NCBI RefSeq assembly: GCF_000429505.1
Contig: NZ_AUBZ01000041.1
Location: forward strand, 1-38,257
Length of the DNA stretch: 38,257 nt
Direction: 5' to 3'
DNA from: Aliagarivorans taiwanensis DSM 22990
Lineage (GTDB): Bacteria; Pseudomonadota; Gammaproteobacteria; Enterobacterales; Celerinatantimonadaceae
The position numbers and the translations under genes were made by a program. This document shows positions 8,162 to 18,892 of the stretch, piece after piece (position 1 is the stretch's first letter; each line of letters opens with the position of its first letter). Under the pieces are notes generated by a model. The model saw only the letters and a program-made list of their open reading frames with translations, ran no database searches and was not told the DNA's origin.

Positions 8162-8515
8162 CTAGTTGCCCTCCGTTGCGCTGGTTAGCGGAAACTCAAG
8201 TCGCTCTCCGCAAGTCACTTCGATATAACGGTTTTGTTGGCCGTGAACGACCAGCCCAACTACTTGCTCTTCGACACATCCAACAAAACTTCCACCTACT
8301 GGTGGCAAGTTAATGGACGCGCCATCAAGCTCCACCGTAACGGGTTGTATTGAGCTGTTGACGAGCACTATCTGTTTGCTAGCGTCCTCAGTTTGAGCGC
8401 TTGCATGGACGCTAAATGCAACGAAACCAAAGATCGCAAAACAGTAATCCACAACTGCTTTACGTTTATATAATAAATTCAACACCCTACAATCCATTGC
8501 TGATTGCATTGTCAT
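8162..8515 (-). CDS. Small exported hypothetical protein
   Basis: Not recognised. The ATG at 8513-8515 is a choice among several possible starts; a TTG at 8554 would lengthen it and an ATG at 8497 shorten it, and none has a clear ribosome-binding site. The product has a signal-like hydrophobic stretch ending ASA-Q, then a mature part of about 78 residues rich in beta-strand patterns (KQIVLVNSSIQPVTVELDG), with two cysteines that could pair. It is first of a two-gene unit with the lipoprotein gene that follows after one base. The two may act together at the cell envelope. Confidence 0.5.
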   Translation of the reverse strand: MTMQSAMDCRVLNLLYKRKAVVDYCFAIFGFVAFSVHASAQTEDASKQIVLVNSSIQPVTVELDGASINLPPVGGSFVGCVEEQVVGLVVHGQQNRYIEVTCGERLEFPLTSATEGN

Positions 8516-8722
8516 AATAAAGCAGCGACGAGTAAGCGACTTGCGGGAAATCAATCTGACGCTTCTTGGTTGAGCATTTACTGTTTAGCGCGGGCCACGA
8601 TCGCCTAATTTGAACGCGAGCAATGACAAGCACAGGCTACGCGTTCCAAAAGGCTTCCCAGTGACTGAATTTACTTACATTTTTCTGGTTATTGGGTGGC
8701 TAGAAACGGGTATTTACAGTAA

Positions 8723-9763
<1,041 letters not shown>

Positions 9764-9774
9764 GGGTTGATGAC

Positions 9775-12162
9775 ATGAAATTCAGTGAATCTTGGCTAAG
9801 AGAGTGGGTTAACCCAGCCATTAGCAGTGAAGAGCTTGCCGAACAGATCACTATGGCCGGCTTGGAAGTAGACGATGTGGCTGCAGTAGCTGGCGACTTC
9901 AATGGTGTGGTAATCGGTGAAGTGGTTGAGTGCGGTCAGCACCCAGATGCAGACAAGCTACGCGTGACTAAAGTGAACGTGGGCGAAGAAGAGCTACTCG
10001 ACATCGTATGTGGCGCACCAAACTGCCGCGCTGGTCTGAAAGTAGCCGTTGCGAAAGTCGGCGCGGTACTGCCTGGTGATTTCAAAATTAAGAAAGCCAA
10101 ACTTCGTGGTCAGCCTTCTCACGGTATGCTGTGTGCGTTCAGCGAACTAGGCATTAGTGACGAAGGCGACGGCATCATGGAGTTGCCCGCTGATGCGCCT
10201 ATCGGCACTGATCTGCGTGACTATTTGCAGCTAAACGACGTCGCTATCGAGGTAGACCTCACGCCAAACCGTGCAGACTGCCTGAGCATTGCTGGCCTGG
10301 CCCGCGAAGTCGGCGTACTCAACAAATTGGACGTTACCGAGCCTAGCTGGGACGATGTCGAGCCTTCTATCGATGACACCTTCCCGGTTACCGTAACCGC
10401 TACCGAACAGTGCCCAACCTATTTAGGTCGCGTGATCCGTGGCGTAAACGTTAAAGCAACCACGCCTCTGTGGATGGTAGAAAAGCTGCGCCGCAGCGGT
10501 ATTCGTTCTATCGACCCCGTAGTCGATATCACCAACTACGTGCTTATCGAGTTTGGTCAGCCAATGCATGCCTTTGACCTAGACAAGCTCCAGGGCGGTA
10601 TTAATGTACGCCTTGCGGGTGAGGGCGAGAAGTTGGTTCTGCTCGATGGCAACGAAGTTGAGTTGCAGTCGAACACCCTGGCTATCACCGATAACCGTGG
10701 CCCGATTGCAATGGCCGGTATCTTCGGTGGTGAAGTGACCGGTGTTACCGAGAGCAGCGAAAACATCTTCCTTGAGTGTGCCTTCTTCGCCAAGCTGGCG
10801 ATCACCGGCCGCGCACGCCAATATGGCTTGCACACCGATTCTTCGCACCGTTATGAGCGTGGTGTCGATTATCAGCTGCAGTACAAAGCTATGGAGCGCG
10901 CAACTCAACTGATTGTTGAGATATGCGGTGGCCAGGTTGGCCCCGTGGTTGAAGCGGGGGATTCAGACAAGCTGCCTAAAGCGGCTGAGATCAAGCTGCG
11001 TCATGCTCGCCTAGAGAAAGTGGTAGGCCAAAGTTTTGAACGCGCTCAAGTGACGGAGTTCTTGCAACGACTAGGCATGGAAGTTCAAGAATCCGAGCTG
11101 GGTTGGAAGGCGCTAGCGCCTAGCTACCGCTTCGACATGGAGATCGAAGAAGATCTGATTGAAGAAGTGGCGCGCATCTACGGCTACAACAATATTCCAA
11201 ACATCTCGCCACAAGCGGCGCTGAAAATGAACGGCACCAAAGAAGCCGGTATTCCTCTAAGCCGCCTTCGTCAGTTGTTATGTGGCCGCGGCTATCAAGA
11301 AGCGGTGACCTACAGCTTCGTCGACCCTAAGCGTCAAGAGCTGTTGCACCCGGGCCAAGAAGCCATGGTATTGCCACATCCTATTTCGGTAGAGATGTCG
11401 GCGATGCGCTTGAGCCTACTTACCGGTCTGCTTGATACCATCTCGTACAACCAAAAACGCCAGCAGCCACGGGTTCGCATCTTCGAAACTGGCCTACGTT
11501 TTGTACCAGACAGCGAAGCTGAAAACGGTGTAAGCCAGGTACCTATGATCGCTGGCGCAATCAGCGGCACGGTGAACCAAGAGTCTTGGAACCAAGAGAA
11601 CCGAGAAGTCGATTTCTTCGATATAAAAGGTGATCTCGAAGCCTTGATCGAGCTAAGTGCCCAGGCAAACAAGTTCAGCTTTGCTCGTTCTGAACACCCA
11701 GCACTGCACCCAGGGCAAAGTGCCGCGATTATGTTCGATGGTAAGCAAGTTGGTGTTATCGGCGCGCTACACCCGCAACACAGTAAAGCCTTTGGCGTTA
11801 GCGGTAAGGTATTCGTGTTCGAACTTGAGCAATCAGTGGTCACTCAGCGTGCCTTGCCTGAAGCGAAGCCGGTTTCTAAGTTCCCAGCAAACCGCCGTGA
11901 CTTAGCGGTTTTGGTATCTGACAAGGTTGCCGCAGCGGATTTGATTAATTGCATAGAGAAAGTTGGCGGAAATCAAATAGTTGGCGTAAACTTGTTCGAT
12001 GTATACAAAGGGAAAGGTGTTGCAGAAGGTATGCAGAGTCTGGCGATTAGCATGACCTTGCAAGAGCAAGACCGAACTTTGGAAGAAAAAGAAATCGTAG
12101 CAACCGTTGATAAAGTTGTTGCTGCATTGGTAACTGAGTTTGACGCATCCTTGAGGGACTAG
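9775..12162 (+). CDS. pheT: Phenylalanine--tRNA ligase beta subunit
   Basis: The 795-residue product has exactly the E. coli PheT length. Domains in order: an N-terminal OB/EMAP-type tRNA-binding domain (about 40-150), the B3/B4 domain that edits Tyr-tRNA-Phe, a B5 domain (about 400-475), a catalytic-like core without active-site residues, and the C-terminal FDX anticodon-binding domain ending near LRD. It starts [14 protein letters not shown], the usual PheT start. It completes the PheRS tetramer with PheS and leads two bases later into ihfA. Confidence 0.97.
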   Translation: MKFSESWLREWVNPAISSEELAEQITMAGLEVDDVAAVAGDFNGVVIGEVVECGQHPDADKLRVTKVNVGEEELLDIVCGAPNCRAGLKVAVAKVGAVLPGDFKIKKAKLRGQPSHGMLCAFSELGISDEGDGIMELPADAPIGTDLRDYLQLNDVAIEVDLTPNRADCLSIAGLAREVGVLNKLDVTEPSWDDVEPSIDDTFPVTVTATEQCPTYLGRVIRGVNVKATTPLWMVEKLRRSGIRSIDPVVDITNYVLIEFGQPMHAFDLDKLQGGINVRLAGEGEKLVLLDGNEVELQSNTLAITDNRGPIAMAGIFGGEVTGVTESSENIFLECAFFAKLAITGRARQYGLHTDSSHRYERGVDYQLQYKAMERATQLIVEICGGQVGPVVEAGDSDKLPKAAEIKLRHARLEKVVGQSFERAQVTEFLQRLGMEVQESELGWKALAPSYRFDMEIEEDLIEEVARIYGYNNIPNISPQAALKMNGTKEAGIPLSRLRQLLCGRGYQEAVTYSFVDPKRQELLHPGQEAMVLPHPISVEMSAMRLSLLTGLLDTISYNQKRQQPRVRIFETGLRFVPDSEAENGVSQVPMIAGAISGTVNQESWNQENREVDFFDIKGDLEALIELSAQANKFSFARSEHPALHPGQSAAIMFDGKQVGVIGALHPQHSKAFGVSGKVFVFELEQSVVTQRALPEAKPVSKFPANRRDLAVLVSDKVAAADLINCIEKVGGNQIVGVNLFDVYKGKGVAEGMQSLAISMTLQEQDRTLEEKEIVATVDKVVAALVTEFDASLRD

Positions 12163-12164
12163 TT

Positions 12165-12461
12165 ATGGCATTGACTAAAGCTGACCTTGCAGAGAATCTA
12201 TTTGAACAACTCGGCTTCAGCAAACGTGAATCAAAAGAAGTGGTAGAAGCGTTTTTTGAAGAAATTAGGGGCGCTTTGGAAAATGGTGAACAGGTTAAGC
12301 TGTCTGGTTTTGGTAATTTCGACCTACGTGAAAAAAATGAGCGTCCGGGGCGAAACCCGAAAACCGGAGAAGACATTCCTATTTCAGCACGTCGGGTAGT
12401 GACATTCCGCCCGGGTCAGAAGCTGAAAAGTCGCGTAGAAGACGCTCAACCAGAAGACTAG
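12165..12461 (+). CDS. ihfA: Integration host factor alpha subunit
   Basis: The 98-residue product begins [17 protein letters not shown] and carries the beta-arm phrase [14 protein letters not shown], with the proline that intercalates into DNA. IHF is a heterodimer with IHF-beta that bends DNA sharply at specific sites for recombination, replication and promoter architecture. The pheST-ihfA order is the same as in E. coli. The ATG comes two bases after the pheT stop, and a bidirectional terminator follows. Confidence 0.97.
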   Translation: MALTKADLAENLFEQLGFSKRESKEVVEAFFEEIRGALENGEQVKLSGFGNFDLREKNERPGRNPKTGEDIPISARRVVTFRPGQKLKSRVEDAQPED

Positions 12462-12480
12462 TTGTATTTCCTTCAGTGAT

Positions 12481-12507
12481 AAAAAGGACGCCAATGGCGT
12501 CCTTTTT
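12481..12507. terminator. Bidirectional terminator between ihfA and aapP
   Basis: AAAAAGGACGCC (12481-12492) and GGCGTCCTTTTT (12496-12507) form a perfect 12-bp stem with the loop AAT. A and T runs on both sides let it stop the pheST-ihfA transcript from the left and the aapJQMP transcript from the right. Confidence 0.9.
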
Positions 12508-12528
12508 AGTTTGTTCGCAAAGATTCCT

Positions 12529-13290
12529 CTAGTGATTGAGGATCTGGCTTAAGAACAGCTTGGTGCGGTCTGACTGAGGATTTTCGAAGAACGAGGTCGG
12601 TTCGTTCTCTTCGATGATCTCGCCGCGATCCATAAAGATAACCCGGTCTGCTACCTGCTTGGCGAAGCCCATTTCGTGGGTCACACACAGCATAGTCATC
12701 CCTTCGTTTGCTAGTTCAACCATTACGTCGAGTACTTCGCGTACCATTTCTGGGTCGAGCGCGGAGGTTGGCTCATCGAACAGCATAATCGATGGGTTCA
12801 TACACAGGCTTCGCGCAATCGCTACCCGCTGCTGCTGACCACCGGAAAGCTGGCCCGGATACTTGTCGGCCTGATCGGGGATCTTCACGCGCTCCAGGTA
12901 CTTCATGGCAGTCGCTTCAGCCTCCGCTTGAGGAAGCTTTTTCACCCAGATCGGTGCCAGGCAGCAGTTCTGCAGCACGGTCAGGTGAGGGAACAAGTTG
13001 AAGTGTTGGAAGCACATACCCACATCGCTGCGCACGATATGAATGTTCTTCAAATCGGCAGTTAACTCGGTACCATTCACGATAATCTGGCCGGTTTGAT
13101 GCTCTTCAAGTCGGTTGATACAACGGATCATGGTCGACTTACCCGAGCCCGACGGGCCACAGATAACGATCTTCTCGCCTTTAGTGACTTTCAGGTTGAG
13201 ATCTTTGAGTACGTGGAACTCCCCGTACCATTTGTTCATGCCTTTCAGTTCAATCACGGTTTCAGGCTGAGGATTAGTTGCTTGATTCAT
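12529..13290 (-). CDS. aapP: General L-amino acid ABC transporter, ATP-binding protein
   Basis: The 253-residue ATPase powers amino-acid import through AapQ-AapM. Walker A is GPSGSGKST (45-53), the Q-loop lies in [13 protein letters not shown], the signature is LSGGQQQR, Walker B is [15 protein letters not shown], and the switch histidine is in CVTHEMGFA. It belongs to the polar amino acid (GlnQ/HisP/AapP) branch. It is the last gene of aapJQMP, 12 bp after aapM, and ends at the terminator shared with ihfA. The exact substrate range follows from the operon type, not from this subunit. Confidence 0.92.
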   Translation of the reverse strand: MNQATNPQPETVIELKGMNKWYGEFHVLKDLNLKVTKGEKIVICGPSGSGKSTMIRCINRLEEHQTGQIIVNGTELTADLKNIHIVRSDVGMCFQHFNLFPHLTVLQNCCLAPIWVKKLPQAEAEATAMKYLERVKIPDQADKYPGQLSGGQQQRVAIARSLCMNPSIMLFDEPTSALDPEMVREVLDVMVELANEGMTMLCVTHEMGFAKQVADRVIFMDRGEIIEENEPTSFFENPQSDRTKLFLSQILNH

Positions 13291-13302
13291 AATTCTTCCT
13301 TG

Positions 13303-14394
13303 TTAGTGGCCTGTATGTAGCTTCTTCTCGAGGTATATCGAGTAACGCGACATACCAAAGCAGAACAGCCAGAATACAAAGGCAACAAATACATACATTT
13401 CCACTGAGTAGCCCAACCACGCAGGGTCAGCTAGTGCGGCCTGGCCTACGGCCAACAAGTCAAACAGCCCAATAATCAACACTAAGCTGGTGTCTTTAAA
13501 CAGGGCGATAAAGGTGTTCACAATCGACGGGATGGTGATCTTCAGCGCCTGTGGCAAGATGATCAGCCCCATACTTTGCCAGTAAGAAAGGCCAAGTGCT
13601 TCACCGGCTTCGTACTGGCCTTTCGGAATGGCTTGCAGACCACCACGGATTACCTCGGCCATATAGGCAGACTGGAACAAGATGATGCCAATCATCGCCC
13701 GCAGAAGTTTGTTGAACTCAATCTCTTCGCTAACGAATAGCGGCAGCATTACCGAGGCCATAAACAGCACGGTGATTAGCGGAACCGCTCGCCAAAACTC
13801 GATAAAGATGGTGCAGAAACTGCGAATGATCGGCATCTCTGAGCGGCGGCCCAGTGCCAACACAATACCGAAGGGCAGGGCGGCAACGATACCGACGATG
13901 GCAATCACCAAGGTTAGCATTAGGCCACCCCAACGGTGCGTCTCAACCGGCTCCATACCCAACACTCCACCGTTTAACAGGAAGAAAACGATGATGGGGT
14001 AAATGGTCAAAGAGAAGATACCGAGCTTGGCGCGCTGTGGCGTTTTCTCATAGACCAACAGGCCAATGATGACGGCCAATGAGATGAAGAAGGCATCAAC
14101 TCGCCAGCGCAGCTCAACAGGGTAGTAGCCGTAGATAAACTGGCCGAAACGGTCGTTGATGAACACCCAACACGCACCACCGCTGGTACACATCTCGCGG
14201 GAGTCACCGACCCAGTCTGCATTCAGGAAAATCCATTGAAAGGCAGACCACAGTGGTGGTACCAAAATGTACAGTAGCACTAAGGTGGCAATACTGTTTA
14301 CTGGACCATTGAACAGATTGGTCTTCAGCCAGCCTACGACGCCAAGGCTTGACGATGGTGGCGGAAGATCAGGTTTGAACTCATGTACTGACAT
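13303..14394 (-). CDS. aapM: General L-amino acid ABC transporter permease AapM
   Basis: The 363-residue inner-membrane permease has an N-terminal extension with early TM segments, a periplasmic loop containing MCTSGGACWVF, and the C-terminal permease core with the EAA loop (YEAGEALGLSYWQSMGLIILPQAL, which docks on AapP). The length and N-terminal insertion are typical of AapM and distinguish it from short HisM-type permeases. Its ATG is one base after the aapQ stop, so the two halves of the channel are made together. Confidence 0.92.
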   Translation of the reverse strand: MSVHEFKPDLPPPSSSLGVVGWLKTNLFNGPVNSIATLVLLYILVPPLWSAFQWIFLNADWVGDSREMCTSGGACWVFINDRFGQFIYGYYPVELRWRVDAFFISLAVIIGLLVYEKTPQRAKLGIFSLTIYPIIVFFLLNGGVLGMEPVETHRWGGLMLTLVIAIVGIVAALPFGIVLALGRRSEMPIIRSFCTIFIEFWRAVPLITVLFMASVMLPLFVSEEIEFNKLLRAMIGIILFQSAYMAEVIRGGLQAIPKGQYEAGEALGLSYWQSMGLIILPQALKITIPSIVNTFIALFKDTSLVLIIGLFDLLAVGQAALADPAWLGYSVEMYVFVAFVFWLFCFGMSRYSIYLEKKLHTGH

Positions 14395-14395
14395 A

Positions 14396-15592
14396 CTATC
14401 TCTCCACCAATGCCATCTTACGGTTATAGATATTCATCAGTACTGACGTGGTGATACTGATAGTGAGGTAGACCGCCATGGTGATTGCCACAATCTCGAT
14501 AGCCTGACCGGTAATATTCAGGGTGGTACCCATAAATACCGACACCAGGTCCGGATAACCGATGGCTGTCGCGAGCGAGGAGTTCTTAGTCAGGTTCAAA
14601 TACTGGCTGGTTAGCGGTGGGATAATCACTCGCATAGCTTGGGGAATGATCACCAGTTTGAGCATCTGGGTTTTGGATAACCCAAGTGACACTGACGCTT
14701 CAGTTTGGCCTTTACTGACGGCCAAGATCCCCGAGCGCACAATCTCGGCGATAAACGCACCGGTATAGATACTCAAGGCGATAAGCAGCGCGATAAATTC
14801 TGGATAAACCGTGACACCACCACGGAAGTTAAAGCCTTTCAGTGCCGGCATCTCCCAGCTAACGGGCGAGCCTGCAACAAAATAGGCGAGTAGCGGTAGA
14901 ACCACTAGGGTGGCAGCACTAAACGAGACAGTATGGAATTGTTGTCCGGTGGTTTCTTGGCGATTCCTTGCCCAGCGTGCAACCACGATACAGATGACGA
15001 TAGCTGCAACAAACGCTGCGATTACCAAACCGAATCCATCTTCAAACACAGGTTTGGGAACGTACAAGCCGCGATTGTTTAAAAAGAACATTTCAAACAA
15101 GGACAGGCTCTGGCGTGGCCCTGGTAGTGGCGTCAGTACTACGATGTACCAGAAAAAGATCTGCAGCAGCAGAGGGATATTTCGAAAGGTTTCGATATAC
15201 ACCGTTGCCAGCTTGGAGATTAACCAGTTAGAGGAGAGGCGTGCTACGCCCATGATGAAACCGATGATAGTGGCAAGAATGATACCGATGAAGGAGACCA
15301 ACACGGTATTAAATAGGCCAACAAGGAATGCGACGCCAAAACTTTTGCTCTCATCGTAATCGATGAGGCTCTGAATAATGCCGAATCCGGCTGTTTGCTC
15401 TAAGAACGCAAAACCTGTAGTAATTCCCCGTTTGTCGAGATTGAAAAGTGCATTACTGACGATGTAATAGAAGAACGCTACTACGGCAGCAACGGTAAGA
15501 AGCTGGAAAACAAGCGCTCTTACGTTAGGGTCGAACCAGACCTTACGTAAAGAGAATGCTGAGTTATCCTTTTGGGAAGGACTAGCAGCCAT
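14396..15592 (-). CDS. aapQ: General L-amino acid ABC transporter permease AapQ
   Basis: The 398-residue permease has about eight TM segments and a long periplasmic region between the second and later ones, as AapQ does. The EAA loop reads GQTEASVSLGLSKTQMLKLV. It pairs with AapM to form the import channel. It lies second in the operon, separated from aapJ by a 66-bp gap holding a hairpin that probably lowers its expression relative to the binding protein. Confidence 0.92.
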   Translation of the reverse strand: MAASPSQKDNSAFSLRKVWFDPNVRALVFQLLTVAAVVAFFYYIVSNALFNLDKRGITTGFAFLEQTAGFGIIQSLIDYDESKSFGVAFLVGLFNTVLVSFIGIILATIIGFIMGVARLSSNWLISKLATVYIETFRNIPLLLQIFFWYIVVLTPLPGPRQSLSLFEMFFLNNRGLYVPKPVFEDGFGLVIAAFVAAIVICIVVARWARNRQETTGQQFHTVSFSAATLVVLPLLAYFVAGSPVSWEMPALKGFNFRGGVTVYPEFIALLIALSIYTGAFIAEIVRSGILAVSKGQTEASVSLGLSKTQMLKLVIIPQAMRVIIPPLTSQYLNLTKNSSLATAIGYPDLVSVFMGTTLNITGQAIEIVAITMAVYLTISITTSVLMNIYNRKMALVER

Positions 15593-15621
15593 ATTTTTAC
15601 CCTGAGATGTTGCAAGAAAAT

Positions 15622-15642
15622 AGAGTGGGCAGGGCCCACTCT
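15622..15642 (-). terminator. Hairpin between aapJ and aapQ
   Basis: AGAGTGGGC (15622-15630) and GCCCACTCT (15634-15642) form a perfect 9-bp stem with a 3-nt loop. On the transcribed minus strand ATTTTC follows, a poor T tract, so it likely acts as a partial terminator or 3' stabiliser that raises aapJ mRNA over the permease genes, a common arrangement in binding-protein operons. Confidence 0.6.
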
Positions 15643-15658
15643 TTTGTAGTAGTGATGT

Positions 15659-16684
15659 TTAGCGGATTGGCGGAGCGTATTGGAAGCCGCCATCTTTCCA
15701 TAGCGCGTTCACGCCACGGGCGATACCCAGAGGAGAGCCAGCACCTACGTTACGATCGAAGGCTTCGCCGTAGTTACCCACTTGCTTAACGATGTTGTAG
15801 CCCCATTTGTCGTCCAGACCCAGGCCCTTACCTTTAGGACCTTCAAGGCCCAATAAGCGACGCACGTTAGGGTTGGTAGACTTGAGCATCTCATCAACGT
15901 TCTCCAAGCTAATGCCCAGCTCTTCAGCGTTAATCATGGCAAACAGTGACCACTTAACGATGTTGAACCACTGGTCGTCACCTTGCCGAACTACCGGGCC
16001 CAAAGGTTCTTTAGAGATGATCTCTGGAAGTACCATTGCGCTGTCTGGCTTAGCTAGCTTGATGCGCAGTGCGTACAGTTGGCTTTGGTCAGAAGTCAGA
16101 ACGTCACAACGACCGGCTTCGAATCCTTTTACAGTTTGGTCAGAGGTGTCGAATACCACTGGGGTGTAGGTCATGCCATGCTCGCGGAAGTAGTCAGCGA
16201 GGTTAAGCTCGGTGGTAGTACCCGATTGAATACAAACGGCGGCACCGTCAAGCTCTTTGGCGCTAGATACGCCCAGCGACTTGCTCACCATAAAGCCTTG
16301 GCCGTCGTAGTAGTTAACACCGGCGAAGTTCAGACCCAGTGAGCTGTCACGGGTCAGGGTCCAAGTGGTGTTACGTGAAAGAATGTCAATCTCACCAGAT
16401 TGTAGAGCGGTGAAACGCTCTTTAGCGGTAAGTGGAGTGTATTTTACTTTAGAAGCATCACCCAGAACGGCGGCTGCAACGGCACGACATACGTCGACGT
16501 CCAAACCTTGCCAGTTACCTTCTGAGTCGGGGTTAGAGAAACCCGGCAAGCCCGCGCTTACGCCACACTGCAGGAATCCTTTGCTTTTTACTGCAGCAAG
16601 AGTGGCATCCTCTGCTTGCGCGCCAGAAGCTACAACCAAGGCCGCTGCCGCAACGACCGATTTTACGGGTAATTTTTTAAACAT
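15659..16684 (-). CDS. aapJ: General L-amino acid-binding periplasmic protein
   Basis: The 341-residue solute-binding protein has a cleavable signal peptide ending about GAQA-ED (residue 24). The mature part begins in the SBP family 3 fold: VKSKGFLQCGVSAGLPGFSN, then GLDVDVCRAVAAAVLGD and the ERFTALQSGEIDILSRNTTW ligand-pocket block. The NVGAGSPLGIARGVNALWKDGG-like C-terminus is typical of AapJ/BztA. It captures many L-amino acids and delivers them to AapQM. First gene of the operon; AGGGAAG lies just before the ATG and a good promoter lies about 75-100 bp upstream. Confidence 0.93.
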   Translation of the reverse strand: MFKKLPVKSVVAAAALVVASGAQAEDATLAAVKSKGFLQCGVSAGLPGFSNPDSEGNWQGLDVDVCRAVAAAVLGDASKVKYTPLTAKERFTALQSGEIDILSRNTTWTLTRDSSLGLNFAGVNYYDGQGFMVSKSLGVSSAKELDGAAVCIQSGTTTELNLADYFREHGMTYTPVVFDTSDQTVKGFEAGRCDVLTSDQSQLYALRIKLAKPDSAMVLPEIISKEPLGPVVRQGDDQWFNIVKWSLFAMINAEELGISLENVDEMLKSTNPNVRRLLGLEGPKGKGLGLDDKWGYNIVKQVGNYGEAFDRNVGAGSPLGIARGVNALWKDGGFQYAPPIR

Positions 16685-16757
16685 GTTTTCTTCCCTGTAC
16701 CTTGTTTGTTGTGTTTGCGTGGTATTTTGCGAACTCCGTCAAAAACCAGCAAAAAAC

Positions 16758-16786
16758 AACATAAACATTCAAATTTGGAGTGTCAA
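16758..16786 (-). promoter_or_regulatory. Promoter of aapJQMP
   Basis: On the minus strand a perfect TTGACA (complement 16781-16786) and TATGTT (complement 16758-16763, 4 of 6) are 17 bp apart in AT-rich DNA. A transcript would begin near 16751, giving a leader of about 67 nt before the aapJ ATG. Confidence 0.6.
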
Positions 16787-17187
16787 CAATATCGCAACAC
16801 TGCCATGCCTAAAAAACGTGGTTATATCAACCATTAATGCATACAAATGCAGTTGACAAGCATTCTATTGCATCTACATGTAATAGTGACCATAAACCAC
16901 ATACTTACAATCTCTAAAAACCTAGCACAGGAATCTGTAATTCGCTGATTTATTGGCGTTAAAATTTATGAAAGCGGATTGTATTGTTTAAAAAAACGCT
17001 ATGCGCGCCTTTTTAGGCAGGTTATCTGGCTTATCTGTGAATAAAAGAGCAAACCTCTTTCAAATCTCAAAAGTGTTAACTGTATGTAAATACTTAACGG
17101 ATTTTACTACTTAGGTCGTGTAGGACTATTCACCACTTTCACTTACTATCCTTAAGGAAATATCCTGCAAAGGAGCGCAGAATAGTT
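16787..17187. other. AT-rich gene-free stretch between aapJ and cobB
   Basis: No convincing gene or RNA is visible here. The DNA is AT-rich with several TTGACA-like and TTAAC-rich patches (for example TTAACTGTATGTAAATACTTAAC near 17076-17097), which may include a cobB promoter or sites for global regulators. I could not fix a promoter with good spacing near cobB. AAAGGAGCGC just before 17188 is the cobB ribosome-binding site. Confidence 0.4.
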
Positions 17188-17907
17188 ATGGATAGAAAAA
17201 AAAGAGTGGTTATTTTGACCGGGGCAGGCATTTCTGCAGAGTCCGGCATCCAAACGTTCCGTGACGATAACGGATTATGGGAAAATCACCGAGTGGAAGA
17301 TGTTGCCACCCCTGAAGCTTACCAGTGCGATCCTGACTTTGTGGACAAATTTTACAACCTTCGCCGTCAGATGTTGCAAACCGACAGTATTACGCCAAAT
17401 CCAGCTCACCAAGCCTTGTCGCTACTCGAGCGCCATGAGGACATCGAGCTATTGGTAATCACCCAAAACATCGACAACCTACACGAGCGTGCCGGTAGCG
17501 AAAATGTGCTCCATATGCACGGCGAATTGCTCAAGGCGCGCTGCCCGGTAACCGGTCAAACCACCAGCTGGTTGGGCGAGCTTGGTGCGGACACACTCTG
17601 TACTTGTTGCCAGTTTCCGGTCCGCTTACGACCGCATGTGGTGTGGTTTGGCGAGATGCCGATTGGTTTGGACAAAATCTACCATGAGTTGTCCCACTGC
17701 GACTTGTTTGTCGCCATTGGCACCTCTTGCCATGTCTATCCAGCAGGGGGATTTGTACACGAAGCAGCCTGCCACGGCGCACGCACCGTGGAGCTCAATC
17801 TAGCGCCTTCAGAGATGGAGAGCGAGTTCGATGAGAAGTATTATGGGCCAGCCAGCGAAATTGTCCCGTGGTTCGTTGAACAACTGGGGATGGAGCTGGC
17901 CGGGTAG
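17188..17907 (+). CDS. cobB: NAD-dependent protein deacylase, sirtuin
   Basis: The 239-residue cytosolic sirtuin removes acetyl and probably succinyl groups from lysines using NAD+. The NAD-binding phrases are [10 protein letters not shown] (12-21) and [12 protein letters not shown] (92-103), and the catalytic His111 sits in LHMHGE. Tyr56 and Arg59 in FYNLRR match the class III residues that recognise acidic acyl groups in E. coli CobB. The CTCCQFP and RCPVTG segments correspond to the reduced zinc region of the E. coli protein. The gene stands alone with its own ribosome-binding site and converges on ttcA, five bases apart, with no clear terminator between. Confidence 0.93.
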   Translation: MDRKKRVVILTGAGISAESGIQTFRDDNGLWENHRVEDVATPEAYQCDPDFVDKFYNLRRQMLQTDSITPNPAHQALSLLERHEDIELLVITQNIDNLHERAGSENVLHMHGELLKARCPVTGQTTSWLGELGADTLCTCCQFPVRLRPHVVWFGEMPIGLDKIYHELSHCDLFVAIGTSCHVYPAGGFVHEAACHGARTVELNLAPSEMESEFDEKYYGPASEIVPWFVEQLGMELAG

Positions 17908-17912
17908 AGGTA

Positions 17913-18803
17913 TTACAGCTCGACGATCTGAACAACCGGTTCGTTGTCGGCTGCTGGCTGCTCGAATTGCGGCTTATCAAAGCCAATGTCGCCGCCATCG
18001 ATGATGCCGCTTTCACTGTTAATCGATTTAAAGTCGAACAACCCATGGTCCATCAAGTGCGAAGGCACCACGTTTTGCACTGAGCGGAACATCGACTCGA
18101 TGCGGCCTGGGAAGCGCTTGTTCCAATCGACTAGCATCTGCTTAATTGCCTGACGTTGCAGGTTTTCCTGAGAGCCGCACAGGTTACATGGAATGATTGG
18201 GAACTCTTTCACCTCGGCATACTTGGCCAAATCCGCTTCTTTGCAGTAAGCCATAGGGCGGATAACCACGTGTTTGCCATCATCGCTTACCAGCTTCGGT
18301 GGCATCGACTTAAGCTTGCCGCCGTAGAACATGTTTAAGAACAGCGTTTCCAGGATGTCATCGCGGTGGTGGCCAAGCGCGATCTTGGTTGCGCCTAACT
18401 CGGTAGCGGTTCGGTAGAGGATACCGCGGCGGAGGCGCGAGCAAAGCGAACAGGTGGTTTTCCCCTCTGGCACTTTCTCTTTGACGATGGAATAGGTGTC
18501 CTCTTCGACAATCTTGTAGTCGATACCCAAGCCTTCAAGGTAGGCAGGCAATACGTCTTCCGGGAAACCGGGCTGCTTTTGATCAAGGTTCACAGCCACG
18601 ATATCGAAGTCGATTGGTGCATGGGCGCGGAGATTCATCAGAATGTCGAGCATCGCATAGCTGTCTTTACCACCAGACAAACACACCATTACCTTGTCGC
18701 CGGCTTCAATCATATTGAAATCAGCGATCGCCTGACCGGTATGACGGCGAATTCGTTTTTGGAGTTTGTTCTGGTTGTACACTTGCTTGTTGCTACTCGA
18801 CAT
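17913..18803 (-). CDS. ttcA: tRNA 2-thiocytidine(32) synthetase
   Basis: TtcA adds sulfur to C32 of certain tRNAs, using ATP and an oxygen-sensitive [4Fe-4S] cluster. The 296-residue protein has the PP-loop SGGKDS (43-48) and the two CxxC motifs CSLC and CNLC that hold the cluster. The C-terminal ~35 residues, rich in acidic and polar residues, are variable. It lies next to uspE and the fnr-cco cluster but has its own gap of about 60 bp with a terminator upstream; the link is probably positional. Confidence 0.94.
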   Translation of the reverse strand: MSSSNKQVYNQNKLQKRIRRHTGQAIADFNMIEAGDKVMVCLSGGKDSYAMLDILMNLRAHAPIDFDIVAVNLDQKQPGFPEDVLPAYLEGLGIDYKIVEEDTYSIVKEKVPEGKTTCSLCSRLRRGILYRTATELGATKIALGHHRDDILETLFLNMFYGGKLKSMPPKLVSDDGKHVVIRPMAYCKEADLAKYAEVKEFPIIPCNLCGSQENLQRQAIKQMLVDWNKRFPGRIESMFRSVQNVVPSHLMDHGLFDFKSINSESGIIDGGDIGFDKPQFEQPAADNEPVVQIVEL

Positions 18804-18861
18804 AATAGGCCCCCTAAAAAAGCCGGCTAATTATATCGGCAAGCGCAGCCAGCGCAAGAGA

Positions 18862-18883
18862 AAGCCGCGTATTAACGCGGCTT
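18862..18883 (-). terminator. Terminator after uspE
   Basis: AAGCCGCGT (18862-18870) and ACGCGGCTT (18875-18883) form a perfect 9-bp stem with a 4-nt loop, ten bases past the uspE stop in the direction of transcription. On the minus strand TTTCTCTT follows, a modest T-rich tail. Confidence 0.65.
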
Positions 18884-18892
18884 GAGGGGATG

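Noticed and set aside
16365-16856. 163-codon open frame antisense to the aapJ start and promoter
   Set aside because: It overlaps the conserved signal-peptide region of aapJ on the other strand, has low-complexity residues and no ribosome-binding site.
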